Assembly (NCBI GenBank): GCA_014084085.1
Contig: NPFB01000198.1
Coordinates: 19,109-37,687 of the forward strand
DNA: 18,579 nucleotides
Origin: Hondaea fermentalgiana
Taxonomy: Eukaryota > Sar > Bigyra > Thraustochytrida > Thraustochytriidae
Direction of reading: 5' to 3'
Below are positions 10,901-18,447 of this stretch, one piece after another; within the stretch, counting starts at the first letter, position 1; every line of letters starts with the position of its first letter. The position numbers and the translations under genes are program-made. Under the pieces are notes generated by a model, which saw only the letters and a list, made by a program, of their open reading frames with translations, searched no databases and was not told the origin of the DNA.

Positions 10901-11891
10901 GAGCGATAGCCTGCGCACCCGCTGTGCTAATGTTGTTGCTTTCCATGCTTTCAAAAGTATCACAAGCGTTGTAAGTTTCAATCCGAAATGGCTTTGCGAG
11001 AATCAGAAAAGCACCACTTACTTGAGCACACAAAGACTGTGATTTTGAGCGAGGACTTGAGCGACTGCCATGGCGCCCTCATCGCCAATGTTGTTACTCG
11101 CCAGACTGTTCCATAACGTAAAAACACGATCGTCAATCTCTTTTTCTCGCGCACATCCGCAACAGAGTCGATACACTTACTCCAAAGTATGAAGGCATTC
11201 ATTCTGTTCCAGTGATTTTGCCAGTGATACTGCACCACCATCTCCAATCAGATTTCCTGCAAGGCTTTGTGTTTGTCGAGATTAGTTTTCGGTCCTTCTT
11301 GTCATTCGGTACAACGAAATGCCAAGCGCACGGCTCACGTACTTGAGCGACCGCAGAGTCGATGAGGGTTGTTCGAGAACCTTGGCAAGCGCCGCGGCCC
11401 CTACTTTTCCCACGTTGTTGTGTGTAAGGCTGTGCAAGAGAATTTGTGAGCATATTTTCGCATGTTGGGCTCGCTGCAAAATAACTTACAATAGAAATTC
11501 CAACGTGCCGTTCGATCCTAGCGCTTCTGCCAAGGCAAGGGCACCCGAATCGCTCACCATATTCCATTCAAGACTAAGTCAAACCATCAGTCAGACGAGG
11601 CCTTCTTTCTCATCCGTTGCGCTTACTCGAACTTACTTCAATTGTCGGAGAGTCTTGTTTTTCGCAAGTACTTGTGCGACAAGCTTGGCGCCGCCATTGT
11701 CAACATCTCCAGACGAGAGCCTTGTGGTGCAAACCAACCAAACAAACAAATAAACAAACAAATGGTCAGTTCCTTCGTCTCTGTGAGACTTGATTTCCTC
11801 GAGAATCTGTCACGTACGAAACCGTAGGACTGCCCTGTTCGATCTCCTTGATCGCTTGGGCAATCGCTCCATTGGTTGTGGTCTCCGCCAT
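7990..11891 (-). CDS. Gene C: LRR-Roc-COR-TIR receptor-like protein (complete, 1091 aa)
   Basis: Exons: complement(join(7990..10600, 10665..10748, 10864..10947, 11022..11105, 11181..11264, 11343..11429, 11490..11573, 11637..11720, 11818..11891)). They sum to 3276 bp, an intact frame of 1091 residues plus stop. All eight introns are phase 2 (60-115 bp). The start at 11891 (MAETTTNGAI) matches the first exon of gene A in length (74 bp) and phase. There are seven LRR exons, one more than in A and B; the third is 87 bp. Roc: P-loop GRGAAGKTS at 284-292 (Lys290), DYGGQ 442-446, THKD 521-524. The low-complexity stretch between P-loop and switch II is shorter than in B and unrelated in sequence. COR follows, then TIR from about 950 (THIFLSHKQ) with the candidate catalytic Glu at 1021 (AVMTELRCAL). 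C is clearly paralogous to B but diverged throughout, so it is an older duplicate than the A/B pair. The acceptor at 10601 (acaaag) has a weak pyrimidine tract. Confidence 0.9.
10665..11720 (-). repeat. Gene C LRR exon array: seven one-repeat exons
   Basis: The exons 11637-11720, 11490-11573, 11343-11429, 11181-11264, 11022-11105, 10864-10947 and 10665-10748 each carry one LRR, all with phase 2 borders. Slots 1-4 and the last slot align with A and B by signature (LEWN in slot 2, THNN in slot 3, AGN in slot 4). Slots 5 and 6 (LASNNIG and MESNNIS types) both resemble slot 5 of A and B, so one exon was duplicated here or lost from the A/B lineage. Confidence 0.82.
11731..11762. repeat. CAAA-type microsatellite in intron 1 of gene C
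   Basis: A run of caaa/taaa tetranucleotides lies inside the 97-bp first intron (11721-11817). On the gene strand it reads TTTG repeats and so provides the pyrimidine-rich stretch before the acceptor at 11721. Confidence 0.8.
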
Positions 11892-12414
11892 CTGCGTTTT
11901 GGATGCAGTCAAGATCAGCCCGCTTGCGAGCCAACCGACCTCTTTCCACGCTAACTACACACTACAAACGACCCGGCACTCTTGAGGTAGGGAGGAGGGG
12001 TGCGACGCCAAGCGTACGCGCGCGCACGCACACGCGCGCACACGCGCGCGCCCGTTTGGTTCTGTTGATTGCGTGCCCACGGATCAATCTAGTTCGTCTT
12101 TGCTTGCTTTGTGTGATTGCATTGCACACAGAAACAATGTCGTTTTACAAGGCCTAGTCGGTCCTACTGCTTCGACTACTAGTACTGCTGCTTGCACTGT
12201 GACATGACGAGCGAGCCTCTCACCACCCAAAGGTTGTCACTAGCAAAAAAGCTAGGCCATCTGACTGTACTCTTTTAGAGAACGAAGCCACGGACGCAAT
12301 TCCGAACACGTATGACAACGCACGAGACGCCAATCGATCGTCTTCGTCTTCATGCTCTTCTTGGCTCTTCTTCTATTTTTATTTCTTCTTCTTGTTTTAG
12401 TACCACCAGTGAAT
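11892..12414. promoter_or_regulatory. Spacer upstream of gene C and downstream of threonine aldolase
   Basis: This 523-bp spacer should hold the promoter/5' UTR of gene C and the 3' UTR of the aldolase gene, both on the minus strand. It contains an alternating purine-pyrimidine tract (12012-12051) and, near the aldolase stop, a purine-rich stretch on the minus strand (about 12340-12400). I see no clear TATA box and no gene. Confidence 0.4.
12012..12051. repeat. 40-bp alternating purine-pyrimidine (CG/CA) tract
   Basis: An uninterrupted alternation of purine and pyrimidine runs over about 40 bases, made of CG and CA dinucleotides with a single TA step near its left end. Such sequence is the classic substrate for left-handed Z-DNA. 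It lies about 120 bp upstream of the gene C start codon. Any regulatory effect is inference. Confidence 0.8.
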
Positions 12415-13629
12415 CTAAGGAAAAATACTACCGAGAGTCGCGCGAAAGGCATCGAGCACGCGCGGCATGACGCTTGGAGGCGCGTCCACATGAGTCACAG
12501 CGCGAACTTGCGCTGTAGAGTACGCGCCAACGAGCACACCATGGTCCTGGGCGAGCTTTTCACACAAAATCTCGCCCTTGCCGTCGGCGACATCAAAGTA
12601 CAAAATGTTCGTATGTACATCCTGCGCACGAATAGTAATGCCTGGCATCTCGGCGAGACCACGCGCCAGAATTTGCGCCGCCTCGTGGTCCTCAGCGAGC
12701 CGAGTGGTCATTTCCCGTAGAGCTACCAGCCCACAGGCCGCAAGGACACCAGACTGGCGCATTCCACCACCCAAAGCCTTGCGCACGTTGCGGGTCCGCT
12801 TGATAAAGTCGCGAGACCCTACGAGAACGCTACCTGCCGGAGCTCCAAGCCCCTTGGACAGGCAAAATGTGACAGAGTCGGCCGCCTGGCAGACCCTCGA
12901 TGCCGGCTGGCCCAGCGCCGTCGCAGCGTTAAAAATACGGGCGCCGTCGATGTGCAGCGCAATCTTGTGCGACTTGGTCAGCGCACCGACACTATCCACA
13001 TACGAGGTGGGCAGTGGCACGCCACCGCATGAGTTGTGCGTATTCTCAAGAATCACAAGCCGCGTCTGCGGGTGGTGCACGTCCTCTATACGGATTGCAT
13101 TTTCAATCTCGTCAAGAGCGAGCGTGCCATCCGCCTTGTTTGGCACTGCCCAATTGTGCACGCCCGCAAGTCGCGCCGTTGTGCCCACCTCGTACAAATA
13201 CGTGTGCTGCTTGTTGCCCGAAATCATCTCCGGAAAGGCCACTCCGCTGGCATGTGTGATGATGGCAGCCAGGTTTCCCATCGTTCCTGTTGGCACGAAC
13301 AGTCCGGCCTCCTTGCCGAGCATCTCCGCGGCCTCCTCTTCGAGTCGCGCGGTTGTCGGGTCGTCACCCAAAACATCGTCGCCCACTTCTGCCGCTGCCA
13401 TGGCCGCGTACATGGCCTTTGACGGCCTTGTCACGGTGTCGCTCCGCAGATCCACCATCGCGTCCGTCATCGTGCCGTGCTCCTTGTCACTCCACTTCCT
13501 CGTCCCCTCCTCGCGATCAATGCTGGCGACACGCGCAAGAAGTTTTGCTCTCTGCTCTGTGCCTGCCTTCAAGTTTGTTCTGTGCTTGCTTGTTCTTCCC
13601 ACGCGTCCACAACAAGCAAAAAGTCTCAA
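12415..13629 (-). CDS. Low-specificity threonine aldolase (PLP-dependent)
   Basis: This protein of 404 residues is a fold-type I pyridoxal-phosphate enzyme that cleaves L-threonine/allo-threonine to glycine and acetaldehyde. The family signature VDLRSDTVTRPS begins at residue 59. Further landmarks are the GDDVLGDDPT segment, HIDGARIFNA with the PLP-pyridine Asp228, and SVTFCLSKGLGAP with the expected Schiff-base Lys259. No intron is needed. The 58 residues before the domain are rich in Arg/Lys and poor in acidic residues in the first half, and could be a mitochondrial targeting sequence. Met54 (start at 13470) or Met58 (13458) would give a cytosolic form of typical family length. Start choice decides the length of the divergent promoter shared with the next gene. 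Function is confident; start and compartment are uncertain. Confidence 0.92.
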   Translation of the reverse strand: MRLFACCGRVGRTSKHRTNLKAGTEQRAKLLARVASIDREEGTRKWSDKEHGTMTDAMVDLRSDTVTRPSKAMYAAMAAAEVGDDVLGDDPTTARLEEEAAEMLGKEAGLFVPTGTMGNLAAIITHASGVAFPEMISGNKQHTYLYEVGTTARLAGVHNWAVPNKADGTLALDEIENAIRIEDVHHPQTRLVILENTHNSCGGVPLPTSYVDSVGALTKSHKIALHIDGARIFNAATALGQPASRVCQAADSVTFCLSKGLGAPAGSVLVGSRDFIKRTRNVRKALGGGMRQSGVLAACGLVALREMTTRLAEDHEAAQILARGLAEMPGITIRAQDVHTNILYFDVADGKGEILCEKLAQDHGVLVGAYSTAQVRAVTHVDAPPSVMPRVLDAFRATLGSIFP

Positions 13630-13642
13630 GGGCTAGCTTTTT

Positions 13643-13660
13643 GTCGCACGTGTCAGCGAC
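13643..13660. promoter_or_regulatory. Inverted repeat with E-box (CACGTG) in the divergent gap
   Basis: The stretch gtcgcacgtgtcagcgac has arms GTCGC and GCGAC flanking an 8-base centre, and it contains a CACGTG hexamer at 13647-13652. It falls in the 49-bp gap between the longest possible aldolase frame and the plus-strand gene at 13679. It is a candidate binding site for a bHLH/bZIP-type factor acting on a bidirectional promoter. This rests on sequence form only. Confidence 0.35.
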
Positions 13661-13678
13661 AAGCAAGCTCTGCTGCTG

Positions 13679-15553
13679 ATGACAGTATCCACTTCAATTT
13701 GTCTGCAATCCTTCAGAGATAAAGAAAATGGCATGCATGACGGTATATCGCGTGCCTCCCTCTCCCAGATGGCCCATCTTTCTGCATGTAATGAATCCCG
13801 GCACATAAATCCCGAATTTTCGAAAATGTTTCCCGGAATTACGGGGAACCGGGACAGGCCTTCGACAACGGATAGCCACGATCTGCCACCGTCTGAGGAC
13901 GAGCAGAACTGCAGGATGCAGGACATCGGGGCGACACTCGACGCTGTCAAGGCCGCGCAGGCCCGGGCGGAAAACACAGACGCAGTCTTTGCGCAGCTTT
14001 GGCGAGAGCGGACCGCCTGGGCCAAAGACTGCCTCGAAGCCCATGGAATCAATGACAAGATCGCCGCGCGGGACGCAGCTCTGGCCGCACGCTTCGCCGA
14101 CATTGACACCGACGACAAAGACCCGCTTGTGCAACTACTTGCCCGGGATGCGAGCCTAGCTGGTACCTCGTCTTCCCAAATTGAGTTATCCTCAGACGAC
14201 CAAAATGGCGAGATTAAAAGTGATTGCGAGCGTCTCGAAAGCGCCCTCCAGCGCTTCTTTTTCGCGACAAAGCCCAGCCATCGCTCATCTACGCTGCGCT
14301 TACAAATCATAGACGTCCTTGAGCGTTGCGAAGAGCTACTTGCGAGCCCCAATCTTCGCGCCGTGCGCAATTTGCGGCAAGGATTGGCCGACCTCGAGTC
14401 TGTCGTTCCCCGCCGCCACATTGGGCCATGGCGTGCTCTGCAGGAAGCAACTTCGTTAGTCGTGAGACTTGCCCGCAAAGCTTGCGTCATCTCCACCACA
14501 TCTGCCGTTGCGACTCGAAATCTTCGCACGAAAAAGCTGCAGCAGAAAAAGCAAATTGAGCAAGATTGGAAAGCTAAAATAGGTGTCAAAAGGAGGAAAT
14601 CTGCAGCAGGGCTGTCATCGAGGACGTCAGCGGGGTCTCTTGCCCCAGAGAGTCTCGGTGTTTTGCGTCTTGTGCTCTACCTGCATGACAGAGGCTGTGT
14701 TGCGCGAGATCTTTTGCGCGCCACAGAATCTGCGCAAGCCCAGGTCGAGTATGCTGCTGCGGAATGCGCCTCTGCCGATCTAGCGCGACTCGTCGCTCGA
14801 TTTGGGACAGTCGAGCTCGAGCATCGACGACGCCATCTTTTGGCGCGCTGGATGGCAGCGGAAGCACTTAGTGGCGAGCTCATCGCCTCCAGTCGTCTCA
14901 CGCATCATGTCGAAGCTTACATTTCCGCGCTCGAGCAAAAGCACAGCTTTGTGCGTGGCGCGTCCCAGAGCCTTGCCTCGCGTTGGCCCGAGCTCTCTGA
15001 AAGTGTGTATGAGCCGCTGTACCACGAAATTGATCGTCCACTTAGCTCGTCCTCTAAAATCGTTGCTCCCATTCCTCTCGGCCAAGACGCACACAACGAG
15101 TTGCCGATTGCTGACTTTATCAAACTACTCCTACAAGAAGATGATAGTGGCATGTGCAATAGCGTGCAGATTCCTGCCCTTTGCGCGTTGAGCTTGGAAA
15201 CAAGTCATAGCCCCAAGTCATCCTCGAGTCCAAAGACCTCACAACATGCTGCTGGTGCTGCTTGGGGGCAAAATGCAGGTCAACGCCCTCCCTGGAACCC
15301 AAGCGTCCTTGTACACGATCCAATTCGAACGCGCGGTGGGGCCGAGCCGATCGGAAAGCGTCAGCTCGCGCACCTCTTTTCGAGCAACTCGTCGCTGGCC
15401 GTTCGTACGGAGAAAGACAACATTCAACGAGCAATGTATGCAGTGTCCACTTCCGCACGGTCACCAATGGCAACGCCTACTTCTGATGCCAAGGCCACGC
15501 TCTCACCAAGCCTCGTCAAGGCTCGCATAGACGCTGTACTTCTCGCAGATTGA
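13679..15553 (+). CDS. Hypothetical protein, 624 aa, largely helical
   Basis: I do not recognise this protein. A single open frame of 1875 bp runs plus-strand from an ATG at 13679 to a TGA ending at 15553. The first 80 residues and residues from about 490 on look disordered (Ser, Pro, Asp, Gln rich, with a Ser-Pro-Lys cluster near 495-507). The middle, about 83-430, is rich in Ala, Leu, Arg and Glu and should be mainly helical. A basic cluster at 283-307 (RTKKLQQKK ... KRRK) could be a nuclear localisation signal. No signal peptide or membrane segment is visible. The true start could be Met19 or Met31. It is divergent from the aldolase gene and convergent with the membrane-protein gene, 35 bp between stops. 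The length of open frame with coding-like composition makes it very probably real. Confidence 0.75.
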   Translation: MTVSTSICLQSFRDKENGMHDGISRASLSQMAHLSACNESRHINPEFSKMFPGITGNRDRPSTTDSHDLPPSEDEQNCRMQDIGATLDAVKAAQARAENTDAVFAQLWRERTAWAKDCLEAHGINDKIAARDAALAARFADIDTDDKDPLVQLLARDASLAGTSSSQIELSSDDQNGEIKSDCERLESALQRFFFATKPSHRSSTLRLQIIDVLERCEELLASPNLRAVRNLRQGLADLESVVPRRHIGPWRALQEATSLVVRLARKACVISTTSAVATRNLRTKKLQQKKQIEQDWKAKIGVKRRKSAAGLSSRTSAGSLAPESLGVLRLVLYLHDRGCVARDLLRATESAQAQVEYAAAECASADLARLVARFGTVELEHRRRHLLARWMAAEALSGELIASSRLTHHVEAYISALEQKHSFVRGASQSLASRWPELSESVYEPLYHEIDRPLSSSSKIVAPIPLGQDAHNELPIADFIKLLLQEDDSGMCNSVQIPALCALSLETSHSPKSSSSPKTSQHAAGAAWGQNAGQRPPWNPSVLVHDPIRTRGGAEPIGKRQLAHLFSSNSSLAVRTEKDNIQRAMYAVSTSARSPMATPTSDAKATLSPSLVKARIDAVLLAD

Positions 15554-15588
15554 TGAAGAAGCAATGTCAATTATTACATACGTTCAAT

Positions 15589-16251
15589 TTACACGAATTG
15601 CTGCGACGAGGCACCCGACCGGGGCAAAAGGTCGTCGTTCTTTTTCGTGTCAAAAGAAGGGACTCCTCGCCAAAGAAAGAATGCAGTCGCTGCGCCGAGC
15701 AGGTGAACAGCTGCAAGCACAAAGCCATATGAATCTGCAAAACCCGCAAGCTCAACGCCGAGGAGCAGGCACGCGCCCACGAGACAACCGGCACCATACC
15801 GAAGCGACTGCATGCCGTACTGTGCACTAATGCGGCTTGACTGCTGCGCGACACTATACACGGCGAGACAAACATAGATGATGACGAGTGCAGCTTCCCA
15901 AAGCGCGCTGTCCCAAGCGTCGCGCAGCTTGAAGATCCACGCCAAGGAAAAGGCAACATAGCGCAAAATCATGTTCTTCACTTCGTCCTCGATACCCATG
16001 CAGTGTATGAGCAAGCAACACACGTATGTAAGACTCAGCACGTCGCTGATAAAATGCCAATCGAGCTCGCCGATAAAGAGCTTTTCCCCAAGAGCCTGAG
16101 ACGAGTTAAAGAGAAAGGATGAGACAAGTTGCAACGAGCCAATGAAAAGCTCAAAGTGTCGCCGTCGCTTGTACACCTCTAGCAGCGCTGGGACAAAGGC
16201 CAGGTCCGTAGCGGCGCCCAACGTCCAGCGGAGCGCCTCCATCATCACCAT
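15589..16251 (-). CDS. Multi-pass membrane protein, TMEM8/myomaker-like (DUF3522, CREST-related)
   Basis: This 220-residue protein has about seven hydrophobic segments (near 10-26, 34-52, 66-86, 94-109, 117-135, 152-171, 176-195) and a polar C-tail. The N-terminal LAFVPALLEVYKRRRHFE stretch resembles the start of the TMEM8/myomaker family, where a Leu-Ala-Phe-x-Pro motif is followed by a Lys-Arg-Arg-x-His loop. The size also fits. That family belongs to the CREST superfamily of predicted metal-dependent membrane hydrolases. Here the His-rich motif expected after TM2 reads FNSSQ and only one C-terminal His (183) is clear, so the metal site may be incomplete. Met1 at 16251 is followed closely by Met3 and Met4. 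It is intronless and convergent with the upstream-lying plus-strand gene. The gene is certain; the family is a remembered resemblance. Confidence 0.7.
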   Translation of the reverse strand: MVMMEALRWTLGAATDLAFVPALLEVYKRRRHFELFIGSLQLVSSFLFNSSQALGEKLFIGELDWHFISDVLSLTYVCCLLIHCMGIEDEVKNMILRYVAFSLAWIFKLRDAWDSALWEAALVIIYVCLAVYSVAQQSSRISAQYGMQSLRYGAGCLVGACLLLGVELAGFADSYGFVLAAVHLLGAATAFFLWRGVPSFDTKKNDDLLPRSGASSQQFV

Positions 16252-16728
16252 CGTGCGTGCGGGCGTGCGTGCGCGTGTGCTAACCTCAACAAACTTGCTT
16301 GCTTTCTCGCTTGCTTGCTTGCTTGCTGCTTGCTCGTTCGTTCGTTCGATCGATCGATCGATCGTTCGTTGCTGCCAAGGATTGGCAACGATGAATCTTT
16401 CTTGCAGTCTGCAGCAAGGCTCACCGTGTCCGAGGGGGCCGATAGGATGGGTTCGATTTTATTTTATTTTTCGTTTCACTCAGATTCACTCCATCCTCAT
16501 CAAAGACTGGTTCTATAAACTAGGGTGGACCGCAGGCGCTCAGTGCCGCTGCATGCTGCATGCTGCGACTGCTGGTGCTTGCGAACAAGGACAGAAAGAG
16601 GCGATTGTCGTTCGCTGTCGTCATCAAGCTAGAAAATCAATTTCTTGGAGGATCGCATCTCCTAAGGAGATCGCTCGCTAGGCTCGCGCGTCCCAGTTCC
16701 CTCCATTGCGCAAGCATCACTCACTCTT
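16252..16728. promoter_or_regulatory. Spacer between membrane-protein start and ABC1 kinase stop
   Basis: This 477-bp spacer should contain the promoter of the minus-strand membrane-protein gene and the 3' UTR of the kinase gene. It begins with GCGT-type repeats (about 16252-16280), then a tetranucleotide microsatellite. The remainder shows no recognisable gene or RNA. Confidence 0.4.
16294..16372. repeat. Compound tetranucleotide microsatellite (CTTG, CGTT, CGAT)
   Basis: Runs of cttg change to cgtt and then cgat units and back to cgtt. The CGAT run is self-complementary, so it can form a cruciform or hairpin. It lies about 45-120 bp upstream of the membrane-protein start codon. Confidence 0.8.
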
Positions 16729-18447
16729 TCAGTCACTACTGCTGCTGCCGGTAAACCATCTCTTGAACGAGGCACCCCACGACTCAAGCGTTGAGCCTTT
16801 AGCCATGTTGAGTTTCTTGCCGAAAATTTCTTGCATCTGGGCTGCGTCCCAGGTCTCATAGGGAAGACCCTCATCCTCCAGAACCTGGAGCGCAAGAGGT
16901 CCCCAGTACTCGGAGCAGCGAACGGGAAAGAGCATCGACATGCCTACGCCTCGAAGACGAATCGAAAGAAACTGCGCCATAGTAAGATTGTCCGGAGACT
17001 CGTGCCAGGGATCCCGTGCATACAAATCGTCCATAAAGGTCTGAATGTTCTTGCCCTTGAGCACATCTTGAGAAAAGTCGTCAAAGCCAAAGCGAACTAG
17101 CTGGTATATTACATCTTGATCAAAATACTTGGAGCGGTACCCACTTACGCGCACCATGTCAATCAGGCGCTCCTTATCCTGCTTGTACAGGGTGGCGTAG
17201 AGCATGCATGCCGCCAGACGCTCCTCTCGCGCAAGTATCTTCGTTGCACCAAAATCGATCAGGCCGATCCGGTCATCTTCGAGCCAAAGAAAGTTGCCCG
17301 AGTGAGGATCAGCATTAAAGCACCCGTCCACCAAGAGTTGCTTGCCGTGCACGCGCATGAGGACGTCCATCATTCGAGGCGCGTTTGGAGGGCGCGGCGT
17401 ATGCCATGCCTGCACGTGGCTGCCCGTGAGGGTGTTCCAAGCAGAGATAAAGACATTGGCAGCCCCGTCACGTAGCCGCAAGGCGCCGGCGTAGAGCGCA
17501 ATCTGCGCGCCACTCGGTCCATCATAGCGACTGGGGAGACCCTCTTGCAGAATGCGTTCCTTCATTTCGGTCTCAAATGCTTCAAAGCTCTTGCCTTCCT
17601 GCTCTGCCACGACCTTGCCATACGCTCGAATCCCGTCAATCAGCTTTTCGCCCTTGAGATAGTCCATGACGAGCACACGGGGCGTCGAAAAGTGCGGCCG
17701 GGGTACACGAATGTCGCGTTCGAACTCGGGCCCGCGCAAATTGTGACTGACCATTTCCAGATTTGATGCTTCGCAGTTGTAGTCAAATTCGCGCTCAAAG
17801 GATCGTTCAAGCTCGTCGAGAATAATGACCTGCTCCGGAGCGGCTAGCTCCATGAAGCCTCGAATGGTCAGCATGTCTTGTCTAAAGAGCTTTTGGCTGT
17901 CTGGGTACTGGACCTTGACAGCGACCCACCCCTCGCGCTCGCGACCGCGCAGTTTGGCGCGATGGACCTGGCCAATGCTTGCGGACCCCAGAGGCTGCTC
18001 CTCAAAGACAGAAAATACCTCCTCCAGCGGCTTGCCCAGATCCTCCTCGATGGTTGCGCGCACCACGGAGAGAGGCTGCGGCGGGACAGAGTCCTCGAGT
18101 TCGCGCAACTTTTCGAGCCACACGTCGCTCAAAGTGTTGCGAAGCCCTGCGCCAATCTGGCCATACTTGGTGTACATGCCCTTGAGCTCCTTGACCATGT
18201 CGACGATGCCATCGCTGTACTTTTCATCGAGCGCAAGCCACTCCTGCTGCTTTTCTTCCTCCGAGAGCCCGTCTCCCTGCAGGCGGTGTCGCGCCTGGAC
18301 GAACCTGTAGTGGGCCACGGCGGGCAGCGCGCGCGAGTACAGCGCCACGGCCCTGCGGAACCCCTCGTCGTTCTCGTGCTTGTACACCCCAGCGACGCCG
18401 AGTCCGCCGGCGGCCACCGCCGCCGCCGCCACGCCGCGCCGCAGCAT
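16729..18447 (-). CDS. ABC1/ADCK (UbiB-family) atypical kinase, probably mitochondrial
   Basis: This 572-residue member of the UbiB/COQ8/ADCK protein-kinase-like family occurs in mitochondria and plastids and is linked to quinone and lipid homeostasis. Landmarks: an Ala/Gly/Val-rich hydrophobic N-terminus (about 5-22) that may be a membrane anchor; the family KxGQ motif at Lys94-Gln97 (YTKYGQ); the loop PLGSASIGQVHRA at about 152-164; the Lys178 of VAVKVQYP; NADPHSGN at 378-385 as catalytic loop; and DFG at 398-400. All core kinase residues are present. About 90 residues (near 275-365) between the MDYLKGEKL segment and the VHG stretch before the catalytic loop look like an insertion compared with typical family members. 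No intron is required. I would place it nearer ADCK1/ADCK5 types than COQ8, but that is tentative. Confidence 0.92.
   Translation of the reverse strand: MLRRGVAAAAVAAGGLGVAGVYKHENDEGFRRAVALYSRALPAVAHYRFVQARHRLQGDGLSEEEKQQEWLALDEKYSDGIVDMVKELKGMYTKYGQIGAGLRNTLSDVWLEKLRELEDSVPPQPLSVVRATIEEDLGKPLEEVFSVFEEQPLGSASIGQVHRAKLRGREREGWVAVKVQYPDSQKLFRQDMLTIRGFMELAAPEQVIILDELERSFEREFDYNCEASNLEMVSHNLRGPEFERDIRVPRPHFSTPRVLVMDYLKGEKLIDGIRAYGKVVAEQEGKSFEAFETEMKERILQEGLPSRYDGPSGAQIALYAGALRLRDGAANVFISAWNTLTGSHVQAWHTPRPPNAPRMMDVLMRVHGKQLLVDGCFNADPHSGNFLWLEDDRIGLIDFGATKILAREERLAACMLYATLYKQDKERLIDMVRVSGYRSKYFDQDVIYQLVRFGFDDFSQDVLKGKNIQTFMDDLYARDPWHESPDNLTMAQFLSIRLRGVGMSMLFPVRCSEYWGPLALQVLEDEGLPYETWDAAQMQEIFGKKLNMAKGSTLESWGASFKRWFTGSSSSD

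Noticed and set aside
12578..13636. 352-codon plus-strand open frame
   Set aside because: It lies opposite the threonine aldolase, whose motifs are unmistakable. The antisense frame is open through codon bias and resembles nothing I know.
13633..14589. 318-codon minus-strand open frame
   Set aside because: It lies opposite the 624-residue plus-strand frame and is much shorter. It is Ser/Arg/Ala-rich antisense-type sequence, so I chose the longer frame.
16430..16470. Possible tRNA B-box-like sequence (gggttcgattt)
   Set aside because: No matching A box, acceptor stem or anticodon arm can be drawn around it.
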